Positions 46,296 through 55,870 of a DNA stretch of 64,000 nt are shown piece by piece. The notes beneath the pieces are model-generated. The model was not told where the DNA came from and searched no databases. It saw only the letters and a program-made list of their open reading frames with translations. Position numbers and translations under genes: made by a program. Location of the stretch: NCBI GenBank assembly GCA_003222245.1, contig QHVH01000019.1:1-64000 (forward strand), in the 5' to 3' direction. Every line of letters begins with the position of its first letter. The first letter of the stretch is position 1. Source of the stretch: Blastocatellia bacterium AA13. GTDB lineage: Bacteria > Acidobacteriota > Blastocatellia > UBA7656.

Positions 46296-46325
46296 ATTAT
46301 TCCTGTCGCAATTATTCCTGTCGCA
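46296..46325 (-). repeat. Tandem 15-base duplication carrying the mgtE ribosome binding site
   Basis: ATTATTCCTGTCGCA occurs twice in a row (46296-46310, 46311-46325). On the mgtE strand each unit contains ACAGGAATAAT, so the Shine-Dalgarno sequence is present twice; the nearer copy is about 7 bases from the ATG. Confidence 0.75.
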
Positions 46326-46481
46326 ATCTCACAATTGCCTCCGCGGCATCGCGGGAATGATAGGGGCTGGCGCGGCCCAAATCAATAAGTCGATTGAAAC
46401 TCAACTGCTTGACCCTCTCGCCGCCGGATTATTACAATGCAGCATCGATCCGAGGAAGCGCCCCGCTTAAGGAGACGGCAT

Positions 46482-47363
46482 ATGCGATCCATTTGGAAGG
46501 GCCACATTAGATTCTCGCTGGTCACAATTCCCATTCGTGTCTATAACGCCATCGACTCGACCCAGGCGATCAGATTCAATCAGCTTCATCGCGAAGACAA
46601 CGGCCCTGTCGGATACGACAAGCGGTGCAAGGTGTGCGAAAAGACGCTCACGAACGACGAAATAGTCAAAGGCTATCAGTATGAGCCCGACCAGTACGTC
46701 ATCGTAGAGAAGGACGACATCGATAAGGTAAAACTCAAGACAACCAAGATCATCGAGATTCAGGGCTTTGTAAATAAAGCTGAGATCAATCCCACTCTGT
46801 ATGACGCGGCCTACTATCTCGGTCCCGACGGAGACGTGTCGACCAAGCCCTACGCGCTTCTTCGAGAGACCTTGAGTCAAACCGACAAGCTAGCGGTCGG
46901 CAAGGTCGTCTTGCGAGACCGCGAAGACGTGGTGGCGATAGCGCCTCAAGGCGACGGTCTGGTCGCCTACAAGCTGCACTACGCCTCGGAAGTTCGCGAT
47001 ATCCGAAATGTTCCGCAGCTCGACAAGGTTCGCGATTTTGACGAGAGCGCTCTCGGGCTCGCGCGCAGCCTTGTGGCTACGATGGCGACCAGCTTCTCAC
47101 AGATCGACGTTACAGATCGCTATGGAGCTGCTCTGAAGGAGTTCATTCAAACAAAGATCGAAGGCCGAGAGATCGTGGTCTCCGAAGAGAAGGAAACACC
47201 GACCATCGACATCATGACCGCGCTCAAAGAAAGCATCGAGCAAGCCAAGTCCCAACGCAGCAAAATGGTTAAGGCAACGGGCGAAGCAAAGAAGCCCGCG
47301 GAAACGGAAGCCGTCCAGCAGGAGGAGAAACCGGCAAAAGCGCGAAAGCGCAAAGCAAGTTAA
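46482..47363 (+). CDS. ku: Non-homologous end-joining protein Ku
   Basis: 293 residues from ATG 46482, 7 bases after AAGGAG. Bacterial Ku begins with MRSIWKGHIRFSLVTIPIRVYNA, as here, with DKRCKVCEKTLTNDEIVKGYQYE, DYIVVEKDD-like QYVIVEKDDIDKVK and the core beta-barrel/arm ending near 250, followed by a basic Lys/Ala/Glu-rich tail (KPAKARKRKAS). It encircles double-strand DNA ends and recruits LigD. No ligD is in this window. It is followed 21 bases later by the MerR-TPR gene, so they form a likely operon. Confidence 0.94.
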   Translation: MRSIWKGHIRFSLVTIPIRVYNAIDSTQAIRFNQLHREDNGPVGYDKRCKVCEKTLTNDEIVKGYQYEPDQYVIVEKDDIDKVKLKTTKIIEIQGFVNKAEINPTLYDAAYYLGPDGDVSTKPYALLRETLSQTDKLAVGKVVLRDREDVVAIAPQGDGLVAYKLHYASEVRDIRNVPQLDKVRDFDESALGLARSLVATMATSFSQIDVTDRYGAALKEFIQTKIEGREIVVSEEKETPTIDIMTALKESIEQAKSQRSKMVKATGEAKKPAETEAVQQEEKPAKARKRKAS

Positions 47364-47383
47364 TAGAATCGCAGTAAAAGCCG

Positions 47384-48190
47384 ATGTCCAATAAATCTCA
47401 GGGCAAGATCCTGAAGTGGCCCGAGCGGCCTCCGGCGGCGCTCGGGTTCCAGGCAGTAAAGTCAACCTACACGGTACGCGAGATAAGCCAGTTGTTCGGC
47501 TTGAGCGAACACTGGATTCGCCGCTGGACCCGTGAAGGCGTAATCCAGCCTCTCGAAACAGCGGATCAGAACAAACTCCTGTTTGAATTCCGCGCGCTGG
47601 CAAAATTTCGTCGCGTGCGCGAGATGAAAGCCGCGGGCAAGACTCTCAGCGAGATCGACGCTGAGCTTCGCGGCCAGATGAATCTCTTTCAAACCGCCGA
47701 GGGCCGTGTCCTGGATTTCGCTCCGAAGCGAGGCCCGTTTGAAGAGGCGCTCTGGCTGCACGAACAGGGCAATGACCGCGCGGTCGAATCATACGAGCAC
47801 GCGATCGCTGAAGGCGACTACGTAGCCGATGCATACTGCAATCTCGGCATACTCGAGTTCGACGCGGGCCACAACAGCAAAGCCCTCGATTGTTTTACGC
47901 GTTCATTGAAAGAAGAGCCGCGTCACTTCGAATCGCACTTCAATCTGGCGAATCTCTATTTTGACGCAGGCGATCTGGCATTAGCGCGGCTGCACTACGA
48001 ATTTGCCGGCAACATAGAACCGAGTTTCGCTCAGGTTCATTTTCATCTCGGGCTTGTGCATGCGCTGCAAGGCGACTTCTCGGCGTCTCGCGAAGAGTTG
48101 ATGACGTGCAAAGAATTGTCCGCTGAAGATGAAAGCCGCGCGGTGGACGATCTGTTGAAAAAGCTCGAGCGCGTGATGGAGACGGAGTAA
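47384..48190 (+). CDS. MerR-type HTH fused to TPR domain, downstream of Ku
   Basis: 268 residues. Residues about 27-90 make a MerR-like winged HTH (TYTVREISQLFGLSEHWIRRWTREGVIQPLE, ALAKFRRVREMKAAGKTLSEI). Residues about 110-250 hold at least four TPR motifs (YCNLGILEFDAGHNSKALDCFTRSL, HFNLANLYFDAGDLALARLHYEF, HFHLGLVHALQGDFSASREEL). No effector cysteines are seen. The layout suggests a DNA-binding protein controlled or assembled through TPR protein contacts; its place after ku hints at regulating or assisting double-strand-break repair (inference). No ideal ribosome binding site, so probably translated with ku mRNA. Confidence 0.82.
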   Translation: MSNKSQGKILKWPERPPAALGFQAVKSTYTVREISQLFGLSEHWIRRWTREGVIQPLETADQNKLLFEFRALAKFRRVREMKAAGKTLSEIDAELRGQMNLFQTAEGRVLDFAPKRGPFEEALWLHEQGNDRAVESYEHAIAEGDYVADAYCNLGILEFDAGHNSKALDCFTRSLKEEPRHFESHFNLANLYFDAGDLALARLHYEFAGNIEPSFAQVHFHLGLVHALQGDFSASREELMTCKELSAEDESRAVDDLLKKLERVMETE

Positions 48191-48439
48191 CGAAAATACA
48201 TTGTCATCCCTTTCCCGACACCGGCATTATTTGCCCATTTCGCGTCCCTCAGCACACGCACCGACTCGGTGTCCCGAAAAGAAGATGTGAAGAAATCCAT
48301 CGCTCTGAAACCCGGCAACGTAAGTACTACCTGGGTTACAGAAATATAGATTTAGTTACGTTGACGTTCGTACTGGATAACGATGGGAAGGTGACGAATG
48401 CGGAGAATATTGAGCACTGACAAAAAGGAGGAGTGATCG

Positions 48440-48889
48440 ATGCGTACGCTGCTTGAGGCCGCAGACCGCGAGAGTATCATGCGACGGCTCGCTGCCCTCA
48501 CACCAAACTCGCCGCGCAAATGGGGCCGTTTGAGTATGGGCGAGATGCTCAGTCATCTTCACGAGTCGACCAGGATGGCACTGGGTGAGCTGCCGGTAAA
48601 GCCGAAGGGAAAGAGAGTGTTCCAGGTTTTTCCGCTGAAGCACCTCTTGCTGTATGTGGTTCCGTTTCCTAAAGGGGCTCCCACGGCGCCGGAGCTTCTA
48701 CAAGGCGTGCCAAGCGACGACTTCGAAATCGATAAAACGCGCTTGCGTGACCTGCTCACGCGTCTTGGCCTTGGTCCATGCGAAGGCCTCGGGCCGGCGC
48801 ACCCCTTGTTCGGGCCGCTATCGAGGCAGGAATGGGGCGCTGCGACGTACAAGCATACGGATCATCATCTACGCCAATTCGGTGTCTGA
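48440..48889 (+). CDS. DUF1569 family protein (DinB-like fold)
   Basis: 149 residues, ATG 48440 behind AGGAGG with an 8-base gap. Recognisable DUF1569 segments: LLEAADRESIMRRLAALTPNSPRKWGRLSMGEMLSHLHEST, the FQVFPLKHLLLYVVPFPKGAPTAPELLQG block and the C-terminal HPLFGPLSRQEWGAATYKHTDHHLRQFGV. The conserved His residues resemble the metal site of the DinB/YfiT superfamily, so a small metal-dependent transferase is plausible, but function is unknown. Its end overlaps the frame of the broken VOC fragment. Confidence 0.85.
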   Translation: MRTLLEAADRESIMRRLAALTPNSPRKWGRLSMGEMLSHLHESTRMALGELPVKPKGKRVFQVFPLKHLLLYVVPFPKGAPTAPELLQGVPSDDFEIDKTRLRDLLTRLGLGPCEGLGPAHPLFGPLSRQEWGAATYKHTDHHLRQFGV

Positions 48890-49127
48890 TGTAAGCCGCC
48901 GAAAAGCAGCTGCATTTCGCGAACAGTACAGCAATACCGGACCGGTGTTGATCTGGCTCAACCTTGACAGCAGGAAAGATGTAGACGAGTTGTATGAAGC
49001 CTGGAGCGGGCGCGGCGCGCGGATCGTCTCGAAGCCGGAGTCCAAGCCATGGAATTTACATGAATTCACCGCCGCCGATCTGGACGGCAACCTGTTGCGT
49101 GTTTCTATGACTTTAGCTCGGATCTAA
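48876..49127 (+). pseudogene. C-terminal half of a VOC (glyoxalase/bleomycin-resistance) protein
   Basis: Reading on from the DUF1569 stop in another frame gives VSRRKAAAFREQYSNTGPVLIWLNL, a helix and FTAADLDGNLLRVSM, the second beta-alpha-beta-beta-beta unit of a VOC-fold protein with the terminal DPDGN-like motif. The first unit, which should precede it, is absent and its place is taken by DUF1569. So this is a remnant left after a deletion or gene fusion event. No plausible start of its own. Confidence 0.6.
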
Positions 49128-49140
49128 AGAAATAGAATAC

Positions 49141-52100
49141 TCAGTCGGCGGCGGCATCAACCGGCGTGGGGTGAGCCAGCTTGCGCCGGCTGAACCTCTC
49201 GCGCATTGATTCCATATAGGTGTAGAAGACCGGAGTAACATACAGCGTCAGCAACTGAGATACTAGCAATCCTCCAACGACGGCCAGACCGAGCGATCTT
49301 CTGGAATCGGCGCCCGCTCCCGCGCCCACCGCTATGGGAAGCGTTCCCATGAGTGCCGCCATTGTCGTCATCATGATCGGGCGGAATCGAATCAAACAGC
49401 CTTCATAGATTGCGTCGGCGGCGCTCTTGCCTTCTTTTCGCTGGGCCTCGAGCGCGAAGTCGATCATCATAATCGCGTTCTTTTTGACTATGCCGACCAG
49501 CATTATCACACCGACAAAGCCGTAAATGTCGAGATCCTTGTGAAAGATCAGCAGCGTCAGAAGCGCTCCGAAACCGGCGGCCGGGAGACCCGACAAAATC
49601 GTCAGCGGGTGAATAAAGCTCTCATAGAGAATTCCAAGCACGATGTAAATCACCAGCACCGCCATCAACAACAGCAGCCCGAGTCCAGTCAGCGAAGATT
49701 CAAACGCCTGAGCGGTTCCCTGAAAACTGGTAGTGATGCTCGACGGAAGCGTTTCGCGCGCCATTCGGCCCACGGATTCGACGGCTTCGCCAAGCGCGAC
49801 TCCGGGCTTGAGATTGAACGAGACAGTGACGGCCGGCAATTGCCCCAGGTGATTAACTGAAAGAGGGCCTACAGTGCGCGTGAGTTTCGCAACGGTGCTC
49901 AGTGGAACCTGTTGGCCCTTGCTCGAACGAATATAGAGCATCGACAGCGCCGACGGATCTTTCTGGAATTGAGGCTCGAGCTCGACGATGACCCGATACT
50001 CGTTGTTCGGCGCGTAGATCGTAGAAATCTGCCGAGACCCATACGCGTTGAATAGAACCTCTTCGATTTGATTGGCCGTCACTCCAAGCGCCTGCGCCTT
50101 GTCGCGATTTATGTCGACCTGAACCTGCGGATTCTTTATTTGAAGGTCGGTGGTCACATCCTGAAGCTGTGCGAGCTCACGCATCTTCCCCTCGAGCGTA
50201 GTCGCGTTCTTATAGAGCTCGGTTGTGTCCGGCCCTTGCAGCGTGAACTGATAAAGACTCTTTGTGAGCTGGCCTCCGATTCGAATCGGAGGCGGATTCT
50301 GGAGAAAGACTTGTATGCCGGGCACGGTTGCAAGCTTCGGCCTTAACTCCTGGATGACTTCGTCGACACCCACGCGCTGCGATCTCGGCTTCAGTCGCAT
50401 GAACAAGCGGCCGGCGTTCAACGAGCCCTGCCCGATGCTCGACGAGAAGCTGTCCACATTTGGATCGTTCTGAACTATGGCGGCAAGCTCCTGCTGGTGG
50501 CGCGCCATGTCGTCGAATGAAACTCCCTGAGCCCCTTCGGTCGCCGCGAATACCTGACTCGTATCGTCGCTCGGCAGAAATCCCTTCGGAATGATCATGA
50601 ACATATAGATCGAGACAACGAGCACCGCGGCCAGCGTAAACATGGTCGCGATTCGATGCTTGAGCACATGCTTCAGGCTCCAGTCATAGGTTCGAAGCAT
50701 TCCGTCGAAAAAGCTCTCGAAGGCTCGGTACAGCCTTCCATGGCTCTGTTGTTTGGGCGGCCGAAGAAAGCGGCTGCAAAGCATCGGAGTCAATGTCAGC
50801 GACACAAAGCCGGAAATCAATATCGCCATGCCGATCGTCACGGCGAATTCGTGAAGCAGGCGCCCGATGATTCCTCCCATGAAAAGGACGGGTATGAATA
50901 CGGCTGCAAGCGACAATGTCATCGAGACGATTGTAAAACCGATCTCGCGAGCGCCGTCGAGCGCCGCCTCGAGCACGCCTTTTCCCATCTCCATGTGGCG
51001 CACGATGTTTTCGAGCATGACGATGGCGTCATCTACGACGAAGCCGACGGACAGCGTTAACGCCATTAGCGACAGGTTGTCGAGCGTGTAACCAAGAAGG
51101 TACATCGCCGCGAATGTGCCCACGACCGACATCGGCAGCGCCAGGCTGGGTATCACGGTCGCGGAAAGATTGCGGAGGAACAAAAAGATCACGAGCACTA
51201 CCAGGCAGGTCGTCAGCACGAGCGTGAACTTAACGTCGCTGACGGACTCACGTATCGACTCGGATCTATCGAACAAGATGTCCAGTCTGACCGATCCCGG
51301 CATCTGGGCTCGAAACGTGGGCAGCAGGTTCTTGATGTTGTCGACCACCTCGACGGTGTTTGTTCCCGGCTGCCTCTGAATCGCAAGCACTATCGATCGC
51401 GCTCCGTTGAACCAACTGGCCGTCTTGTCATTTTCAACGCTGTCGATCACGCGCCCCAATTCGTCGAGGTGCACCGGCGAGCCGTTGCGATACGCGACAA
51501 TCAGCGGTCTATAGGCTTTCGCATCGGTGAGCTGTCCGCTCGCCTGAACGGTGAACGCCTGATATGGACCGTACAGCGTGCCGGTCGGCAGGTTGACGTT
51601 GCCGGTTTGAATCGAGCTAACAACCTCGTCGAGACCGATAGATCTGCTCGCGAGCGATTTCGGATCCAACTGGACTCTAACCGCATACTTTTGCGAGCCG
51701 AACACCTGCACTTGAGCGACTCCGCTGATGGTCGAGATTCGCTGCGCTACAAACGTCTCGGCGTATTCGTCAACGGCCGACAAGGGCAGCGTGCTGGAGT
51801 TCAGAGCGAGAAAGAGAATCGGCGAGTCGGCGGGATTGACCTTTCGATAAGAAGGCGGGCTCGGCATGTTGGCCGGAAGCTGAGACGTCGTCAGGGCGAT
51901 TGCCGATTGAACGTCCTGCGCGGCCGCGTCGATGTTCCTGCTCAAGCTGAATTGAAGCGTAATCTGGCTGCTGCCGAGGCTGTTTGTCGAAGTCATCGAG
52001 TCGAGCCCGGCAATGGTCGAGAACTGTCGCTCGAGCGGCGTCGCCACGCTCGAGGCCATGGTTTCCGGACTGGCGCCTGGAAGGTTCGCCGAAACGAGAA

Positions 52101-52233
52101 CGGTCGGAAAGTCGACATTGGGCAAATCGCTGACCGGCAGCAACCGATAGCCCATCACGCCGAACAGAAGTATCGCCAGCATGACCAAGGTGGTCATTAC
52201 GGGCCGGCGAATGAAAAGCCCCGCGAGATCCAT
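49141..52233 (-). CDS. RND efflux transporter, inner-membrane pump (MdtB/MdtC-like HAE1)
   Basis: 1030 residues. RND layout: membrane helix 1 (MTTLVMLAILLFGVMGYRLLP), first periplasmic lobe with NLPGASPETMASSVATPLERQFSTIAGLDSMTS, helices 2-6 (including VGFVVDDAIVMLENIVRH with the proton-relay Asp-Asp of helix 4), a second lobe and helices 7-12 (YIVLGILYESFIHPLTILSGLPAAGFGALL). Size and the NNID-type start point to drug-type HAE1 pumps. It exports drugs or lipophiles using the proton gradient. Its ATG shares one base (TAATG) with the adaptor stop, so the pair is coupled. An outer-membrane channel must come from elsewhere. Confidence 0.92.
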   Translation of the reverse strand: MDLAGLFIRRPVMTTLVMLAILLFGVMGYRLLPVSDLPNVDFPTVLVSANLPGASPETMASSVATPLERQFSTIAGLDSMTSTNSLGSSQITLQFSLSRNIDAAAQDVQSAIALTTSQLPANMPSPPSYRKVNPADSPILFLALNSSTLPLSAVDEYAETFVAQRISTISGVAQVQVFGSQKYAVRVQLDPKSLASRSIGLDEVVSSIQTGNVNLPTGTLYGPYQAFTVQASGQLTDAKAYRPLIVAYRNGSPVHLDELGRVIDSVENDKTASWFNGARSIVLAIQRQPGTNTVEVVDNIKNLLPTFRAQMPGSVRLDILFDRSESIRESVSDVKFTLVLTTCLVVLVIFLFLRNLSATVIPSLALPMSVVGTFAAMYLLGYTLDNLSLMALTLSVGFVVDDAIVMLENIVRHMEMGKGVLEAALDGAREIGFTIVSMTLSLAAVFIPVLFMGGIIGRLLHEFAVTIGMAILISGFVSLTLTPMLCSRFLRPPKQQSHGRLYRAFESFFDGMLRTYDWSLKHVLKHRIATMFTLAAVLVVSIYMFMIIPKGFLPSDDTSQVFAATEGAQGVSFDDMARHQQELAAIVQNDPNVDSFSSSIGQGSLNAGRLFMRLKPRSQRVGVDEVIQELRPKLATVPGIQVFLQNPPPIRIGGQLTKSLYQFTLQGPDTTELYKNATTLEGKMRELAQLQDVTTDLQIKNPQVQVDINRDKAQALGVTANQIEEVLFNAYGSRQISTIYAPNNEYRVIVELEPQFQKDPSALSMLYIRSSKGQQVPLSTVAKLTRTVGPLSVNHLGQLPAVTVSFNLKPGVALGEAVESVGRMARETLPSSITTSFQGTAQAFESSLTGLGLLLLMAVLVIYIVLGILYESFIHPLTILSGLPAAGFGALLTLLIFHKDLDIYGFVGVIMLVGIVKKNAIMMIDFALEAQRKEGKSAADAIYEGCLIRFRPIMMTTMAALMGTLPIAVGAGAGADSRRSLGLAVVGGLLVSQLLTLYVTPVFYTYMESMRERFSRRKLAHPTPVDAAAD

Positions 52234-53504
52234 TAATGCGCTTCTCCATTCGCCGCTGTTTCATTTTTGATCTCGACCTTCGCGCCCGCGACGAGGCGAG
52301 ATTGGCCGTCGGTGACGACTCTCTCGCCAGGCTGCAAGCCAGCCGAAACGACTGTCTGGCCTTCGAACGTTCTCAACGGCACAACGGGCCGCTGCTCGAC
52401 GCTCAAATCGTCTTTCACCACGAATGCGAATTGTCCGGATTGTCCGGTCTGAACTGCTTGCGAAGGAACCACTATGACATCGGGCTCGGTCGTCAGCGTC
52501 AACACCAGATCGACAAACTGTCCCGGCCAGAGCCGTTTCTCCCTGTTAGCGAACTCTCCCTTTAGGCGAATGGTTCCGGTCGTGTTGTCTATCATGTTGT
52601 CGACAAAACTGATAGATCCGTCGAGCGGTTGCTGGTCCTGACCGGGTATGGCCGCGGCCACCTTGAGGCTGTTGCGATACTGCTTGATCTGGGCCAGTTG
52701 CTGCTCGGGAACGGCAAAGGAAATACGGATAGGGCTGATCTGATTAATGACGACCAGCGGTACATCGTTCGCTTTGACGAGGTTTCCCTGATGCACCATC
52801 AAAGAACCGGTTTTGCCTTCAATAGGCGAGCGAATAGTGTAGTAGGCAAGCTGCAGCTTCGCATTTTCAAGAGTCGCTCGATCGGCTTTCATCACCTCTT
52901 GAGCGGTGGCTATAGCCGCCTGATCGGCTCTGAGAGCCGCGGTCAGGGCTTCAGCGTTCGCATGAAGCTGCTCCTGCTGGTCTTTGGAAACCACTCCCTG
53001 ACTCAGCAGCAAATCATATCTCTCGAGCTGAACCTGAGCATGCCGGGATTGCGCCTGATCTCGAGCCATATTGGCTTCGAGCTGTTTGATCTGGGCGCCG
53101 TCACGCAGGATTACCGCCTCGTACTGGTGAATCGACTCCTGGGCCTGGCGCGGATCGATCGTGAACAACAGATCGCCTCTTTTGACCTCTTGACCTTCCT
53201 GAAAGTGAACGGCGGTCAGCTCGCCGCCGACCTGTGCTCTCACCTGGATAGTTGAGAACGCCTCGACGGCGCCTATTGCGCGCACCTGCAGAGGAACCGG
53301 CTTTCTGACCACGTTAGCCACGGTCACGGGGACGGCCTCCCTCGCGGGTTGCGCGCCGCTGCTGGCTTTCGTGCCGCCGCAACCCGACATACTTATGCAG
53401 AGTACAAAAGCCGCCAGGCCGCCGGAGACCAATTTCAGTTTTGATGTGGGGATAAAACGAAAAAACGAGGAGACTTTGTTCGAAGCTTCAAACACCGCTT
53501 GCAT
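52233..53504 (-). CDS. RND efflux periplasmic adaptor (HlyD/MFP), lipoprotein
   Basis: 423 residues from ATG 53504, 5 bases after AAAGG; a longer frame to 53579 is unlikely. A lipoprotein signal ends in SMSGC (lipobox), preceded by a long N-terminal basic stretch of about 25 residues. Then the usual adaptor order: lipoyl half (VRAQVGGELTAVHFQEGQEVKRGDLLFTID), alpha-hairpin (KQLEANMARDQAQSRHAQVQLERYDLLLSQGVVSK), lipoyl second half (IRSPIEGKTGSLMVHQGNLVKAND), beta-barrel and MP domain (GQFVDLVLTLTTEPDVIVVPSQAV). It bridges the pump to an outer-membrane channel. First gene of the two-gene operon. Confidence 0.9.
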   Translation of the reverse strand: MQAVFEASNKVSSFFRFIPTSKLKLVSGGLAAFVLCISMSGCGGTKASSGAQPAREAVPVTVANVVRKPVPLQVRAIGAVEAFSTIQVRAQVGGELTAVHFQEGQEVKRGDLLFTIDPRQAQESIHQYEAVILRDGAQIKQLEANMARDQAQSRHAQVQLERYDLLLSQGVVSKDQQEQLHANAEALTAALRADQAAIATAQEVMKADRATLENAKLQLAYYTIRSPIEGKTGSLMVHQGNLVKANDVPLVVINQISPIRISFAVPEQQLAQIKQYRNSLKVAAAIPGQDQQPLDGSISFVDNMIDNTTGTIRLKGEFANREKRLWPGQFVDLVLTLTTEPDVIVVPSQAVQTGQSGQFAFVVKDDLSVEQRPVVPLRTFEGQTVVSAGLQPGERVVTDGQSRLVAGAKVEIKNETAANGEAH

Positions 53505-53778
53505 TGTTACCTTTGATCTACTTCCGAGCCTGTATGATTGCGTTGGCTGCGTTGACCGATCACGAGACCGAATCCGCAACCAATTAGAGCGTCCCTGCCC
53601 GCTCTGCTATCCGCCGTCACTATGTCTACCTGGGCGGTCGAAGACCAGCGAAACGACAAAGATCAATTATGGACCACAGCAACACTCGCCCACAAGTTTC
53701 AATATCTCGCCGATCTTAGGTCGAGACCGAGTGTTTCGGATGAATCCCGCTCGTTGATGAACTCACCGGGGGCAGGGC

Positions 53779-55002
53779 CTATTCGTACCGCAATGCATCG
53801 ATTGGGTCGAGCGAGGCTGCCTTGCGCGCGGGGTAGTAGCCGAAAAGAATTCCTACCAGCATCGAGAAGATAACAGAGATGAATATCGATGCCGGCGAAA
53901 TCAACGTTGGCCAGCTAAGAGTGCGCGATATGGTAATCGCGGCGGCGACGCCGAACAGGACGCCGATCAATCCTCCGACGAAAGACAGCGTGATCGACTC
54001 AATCAGGAATTGACGGCGGATCACCTTGCTGCGGGCGCCGATCGCCATCCGGATTCCTATCTCACGAGTCCGCTCGGTCACCGAGACGAGCATTATATTC
54101 ATGATTCCTATGCCGCCGACCATAAGCGAAACTCCCGCGATCGACGCAAGAAGATTAATCATGATCTTGGACGACTGATCAGCGGCCTCGGCGACGTCGG
54201 TCAGGTTCCTGACAAAGAAATCATCCTCCTGATTAGGCCCGAGTTTATGCCGCTGGCGCAGCAGATCAGAAATCTGGTTCTCGGCGGTGAAGGTGGCGGA
54301 AGGGCTGATTGCCGACACCATAACCTGGTTGATGTAAGTTATCGTCAGCATTTTTTTCTGGGCCGTCGTATACGGCACCATTACGGTGTCATCCTGATCG
54401 TTTCCGAACTGCCCCTGACCTTTGGTGCTAAGGACGCCGATAACCCTGAACGGAAGATTCCGAATTCTCATCGTCTGGCCGATGGGATCAACCCCCGCGA
54501 ATAAGTTGTCGGCGACGGTCTTCCCGATCACGCAGACACGCGCGGATGTTCGGACATCACCTTCGGTAAAGAACTCGCCCGAGGTCACAGGCCACGATCG
54601 GATGTCCGGAAAGTTTTCGTTTACGCCCATGATCCCGCTCGAGGCGCTCCAGTTTTGATTCCCGAATACAAGCTGGCCTCCCGCGCGAACGCCGGGCGTT
54701 GTCATTCGCACCGAAGGGCATTCGCGTGCGATGGCCTCGGAGTCTTCAACGGTGAGCGTGTTTGTCGAACCGCTGCCGCCGCGCATACCGCCCGTGCGCG
54801 ACGATCCGGCCATCACAAAAAGCATGTTGTTGCCGAGTTGGGCAATCTGACTCTGAATCTGCGAAGACGCGCCCTGGCCTATCGCTATCATTGCTATTAC
54901 CGCTCCGACGCCGATTATGATGCCGAGCATGGTCAGCATCGAACGCATCTTATTACGGGAAAGCGCCTTCAGAGCGATTTTGAATGTAAGCAGGAGGTTC
55001 AT
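53779..55002 (-). CDS. MacB-type ABC transporter permease
   Basis: 407 residues: one N-terminal helix ([22 protein letters not shown]), a large periplasmic domain ([23 protein letters not shown] to about 270) and three C-terminal helices of the FtsX fold ([29 protein letters not shown]...). MacB works by mechanotransmission, pushing substrates from the periplasm through the TolC channel. Unlike enteric MacB the ATPase is a separate polypeptide, encoded upstream with a 4-base overlap (ATGA). Last gene of the operon. Confidence 0.9.
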   Translation of the reverse strand: MNLLLTFKIALKALSRNKMRSMLTMLGIIIGVGAVIAMIAIGQGASSQIQSQIAQLGNNMLFVMAGSSRTGGMRGGSGSTNTLTVEDSEAIARECPSVRMTTPGVRAGGQLVFGNQNWSASSGIMGVNENFPDIRSWPVTSGEFFTEGDVRTSARVCVIGKTVADNLFAGVDPIGQTMRIRNLPFRVIGVLSTKGQGQFGNDQDDTVMVPYTTAQKKMLTITYINQVMVSAISPSATFTAENQISDLLRQRHKLGPNQEDDFFVRNLTDVAEAADQSSKIMINLLASIAGVSLMVGGIGIMNIMLVSVTERTREIGIRMAIGARSKVIRRQFLIESITLSFVGGLIGVLFGVAAAITISRTLSWPTLISPASIFISVIFSMLVGILFGYYPARKAASLDPIDALRYE

Positions 55003-55841
55003 TCGTCGTCCTCTGTCTCGTCGACATCAACAGGCGGCAAGCTCTCCAGTTCTTCGCTCGCCGAGCGTGGGTCATCGACAAGGTAGTCGCGCTTGATCTT
55101 GCCGTCTTTGAACACGACTACACGCTTGGCGTACTGAGCAATGTCCGGCTCGTGAGTAACCAGCGCAACAGTAATTCCTCGCTCGCGATTCAGATATTGA
55201 AAAACGCCCATCACCTCGATCGAGGTACGGCTGTCGAGATTACCTGTTGGTTCGTCCGCGAGAATGATCGACGGCTGATTGACGAGGGCGCGCGCGATGG
55301 CGACGCGTTGCTGCTGGCCGCCCGACAACTGGTTGGGCATATTGTGGAGCCGCTGCCCCAGCCCCACCAACTCGAGGCACTCTGTCGCCCTCTTAATTCG
55401 TTCGGAGTGTTTCGCTCCGAGGTACAGGAGCGGCAGCTCCACATTTTCTATAGCCGTCGTACGCGCAAGTAGATTGAAACCCTGGAACACGAATCCGATT
55501 TTTCGGTTTCGGATGTCGGCCAGCTCATCTTTTGTCAGCTTCGAAACATCCTGACCTTCGAGGTAGTAGTGCCCTTTGGTAGGCTTGTCCAGGCACCCGA
55601 GTATATTCATCGTGGTAGATTTGCCTGACCCGGATGCGCCCATTATAGCGACGAACTCACCCGGTTTAATGTGGAGGCTGACGCCTCTCAGGGCATGTAT
55701 CTCGACGTCGCCCATCTGATAGATCTTGTGAACGTGGTTCAGCGTTATGAGTTCTTGCGCGGACGCGCCGGAGCCTTCCAGCTCTTCGTCCTTTCGAGTC
55801 GCCGCCTCTTCGCCGATGATCACTTGAGCTCCCACTGCCAC
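54999..55841 (-). CDS. MacB-type ABC transporter ATPase (LolD-like)
   Basis: 280 residues. Walker [12 protein letters not shown]-loop FVFQGFNLL, signature [15 protein letters not shown], Walker [13 protein letters not shown] and switch VALVTHEPD. LolD/MacB class by the spacing. About 30 N-terminal residues ([20 protein letters not shown]) and 20 C-terminal acidic residues ([17 protein letters not shown]) are extras. Start GTG 55841 has no strong ribosome binding site, 29 bases after the adaptor stop. Powers the downstream permease. Confidence 0.92.
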   Translation of the reverse strand: MAVGAQVIIGEEAATRKDEELEGSGASAQELITLNHVHKIYQMGDVEIHALRGVSLHIKPGEFVAIMGASGSGKSTTMNILGCLDKPTKGHYYLEGQDVSKLTKDELADIRNRKIGFVFQGFNLLARTTAIENVELPLLYLGAKHSERIKRATECLELVGLGQRLHNMPNQLSGGQQQRVAIARALVNQPSIILADEPTGNLDSRTSIEVMGVFQYLNRERGITVALVTHEPDIAQYAKRVVVFKDGKIKRDYLVDDPRSASEELESLPPVDVDETEDDE

Positions 55842-55870
55842 CTCGTTTTCCGATCCATTGAAGCGGATCT

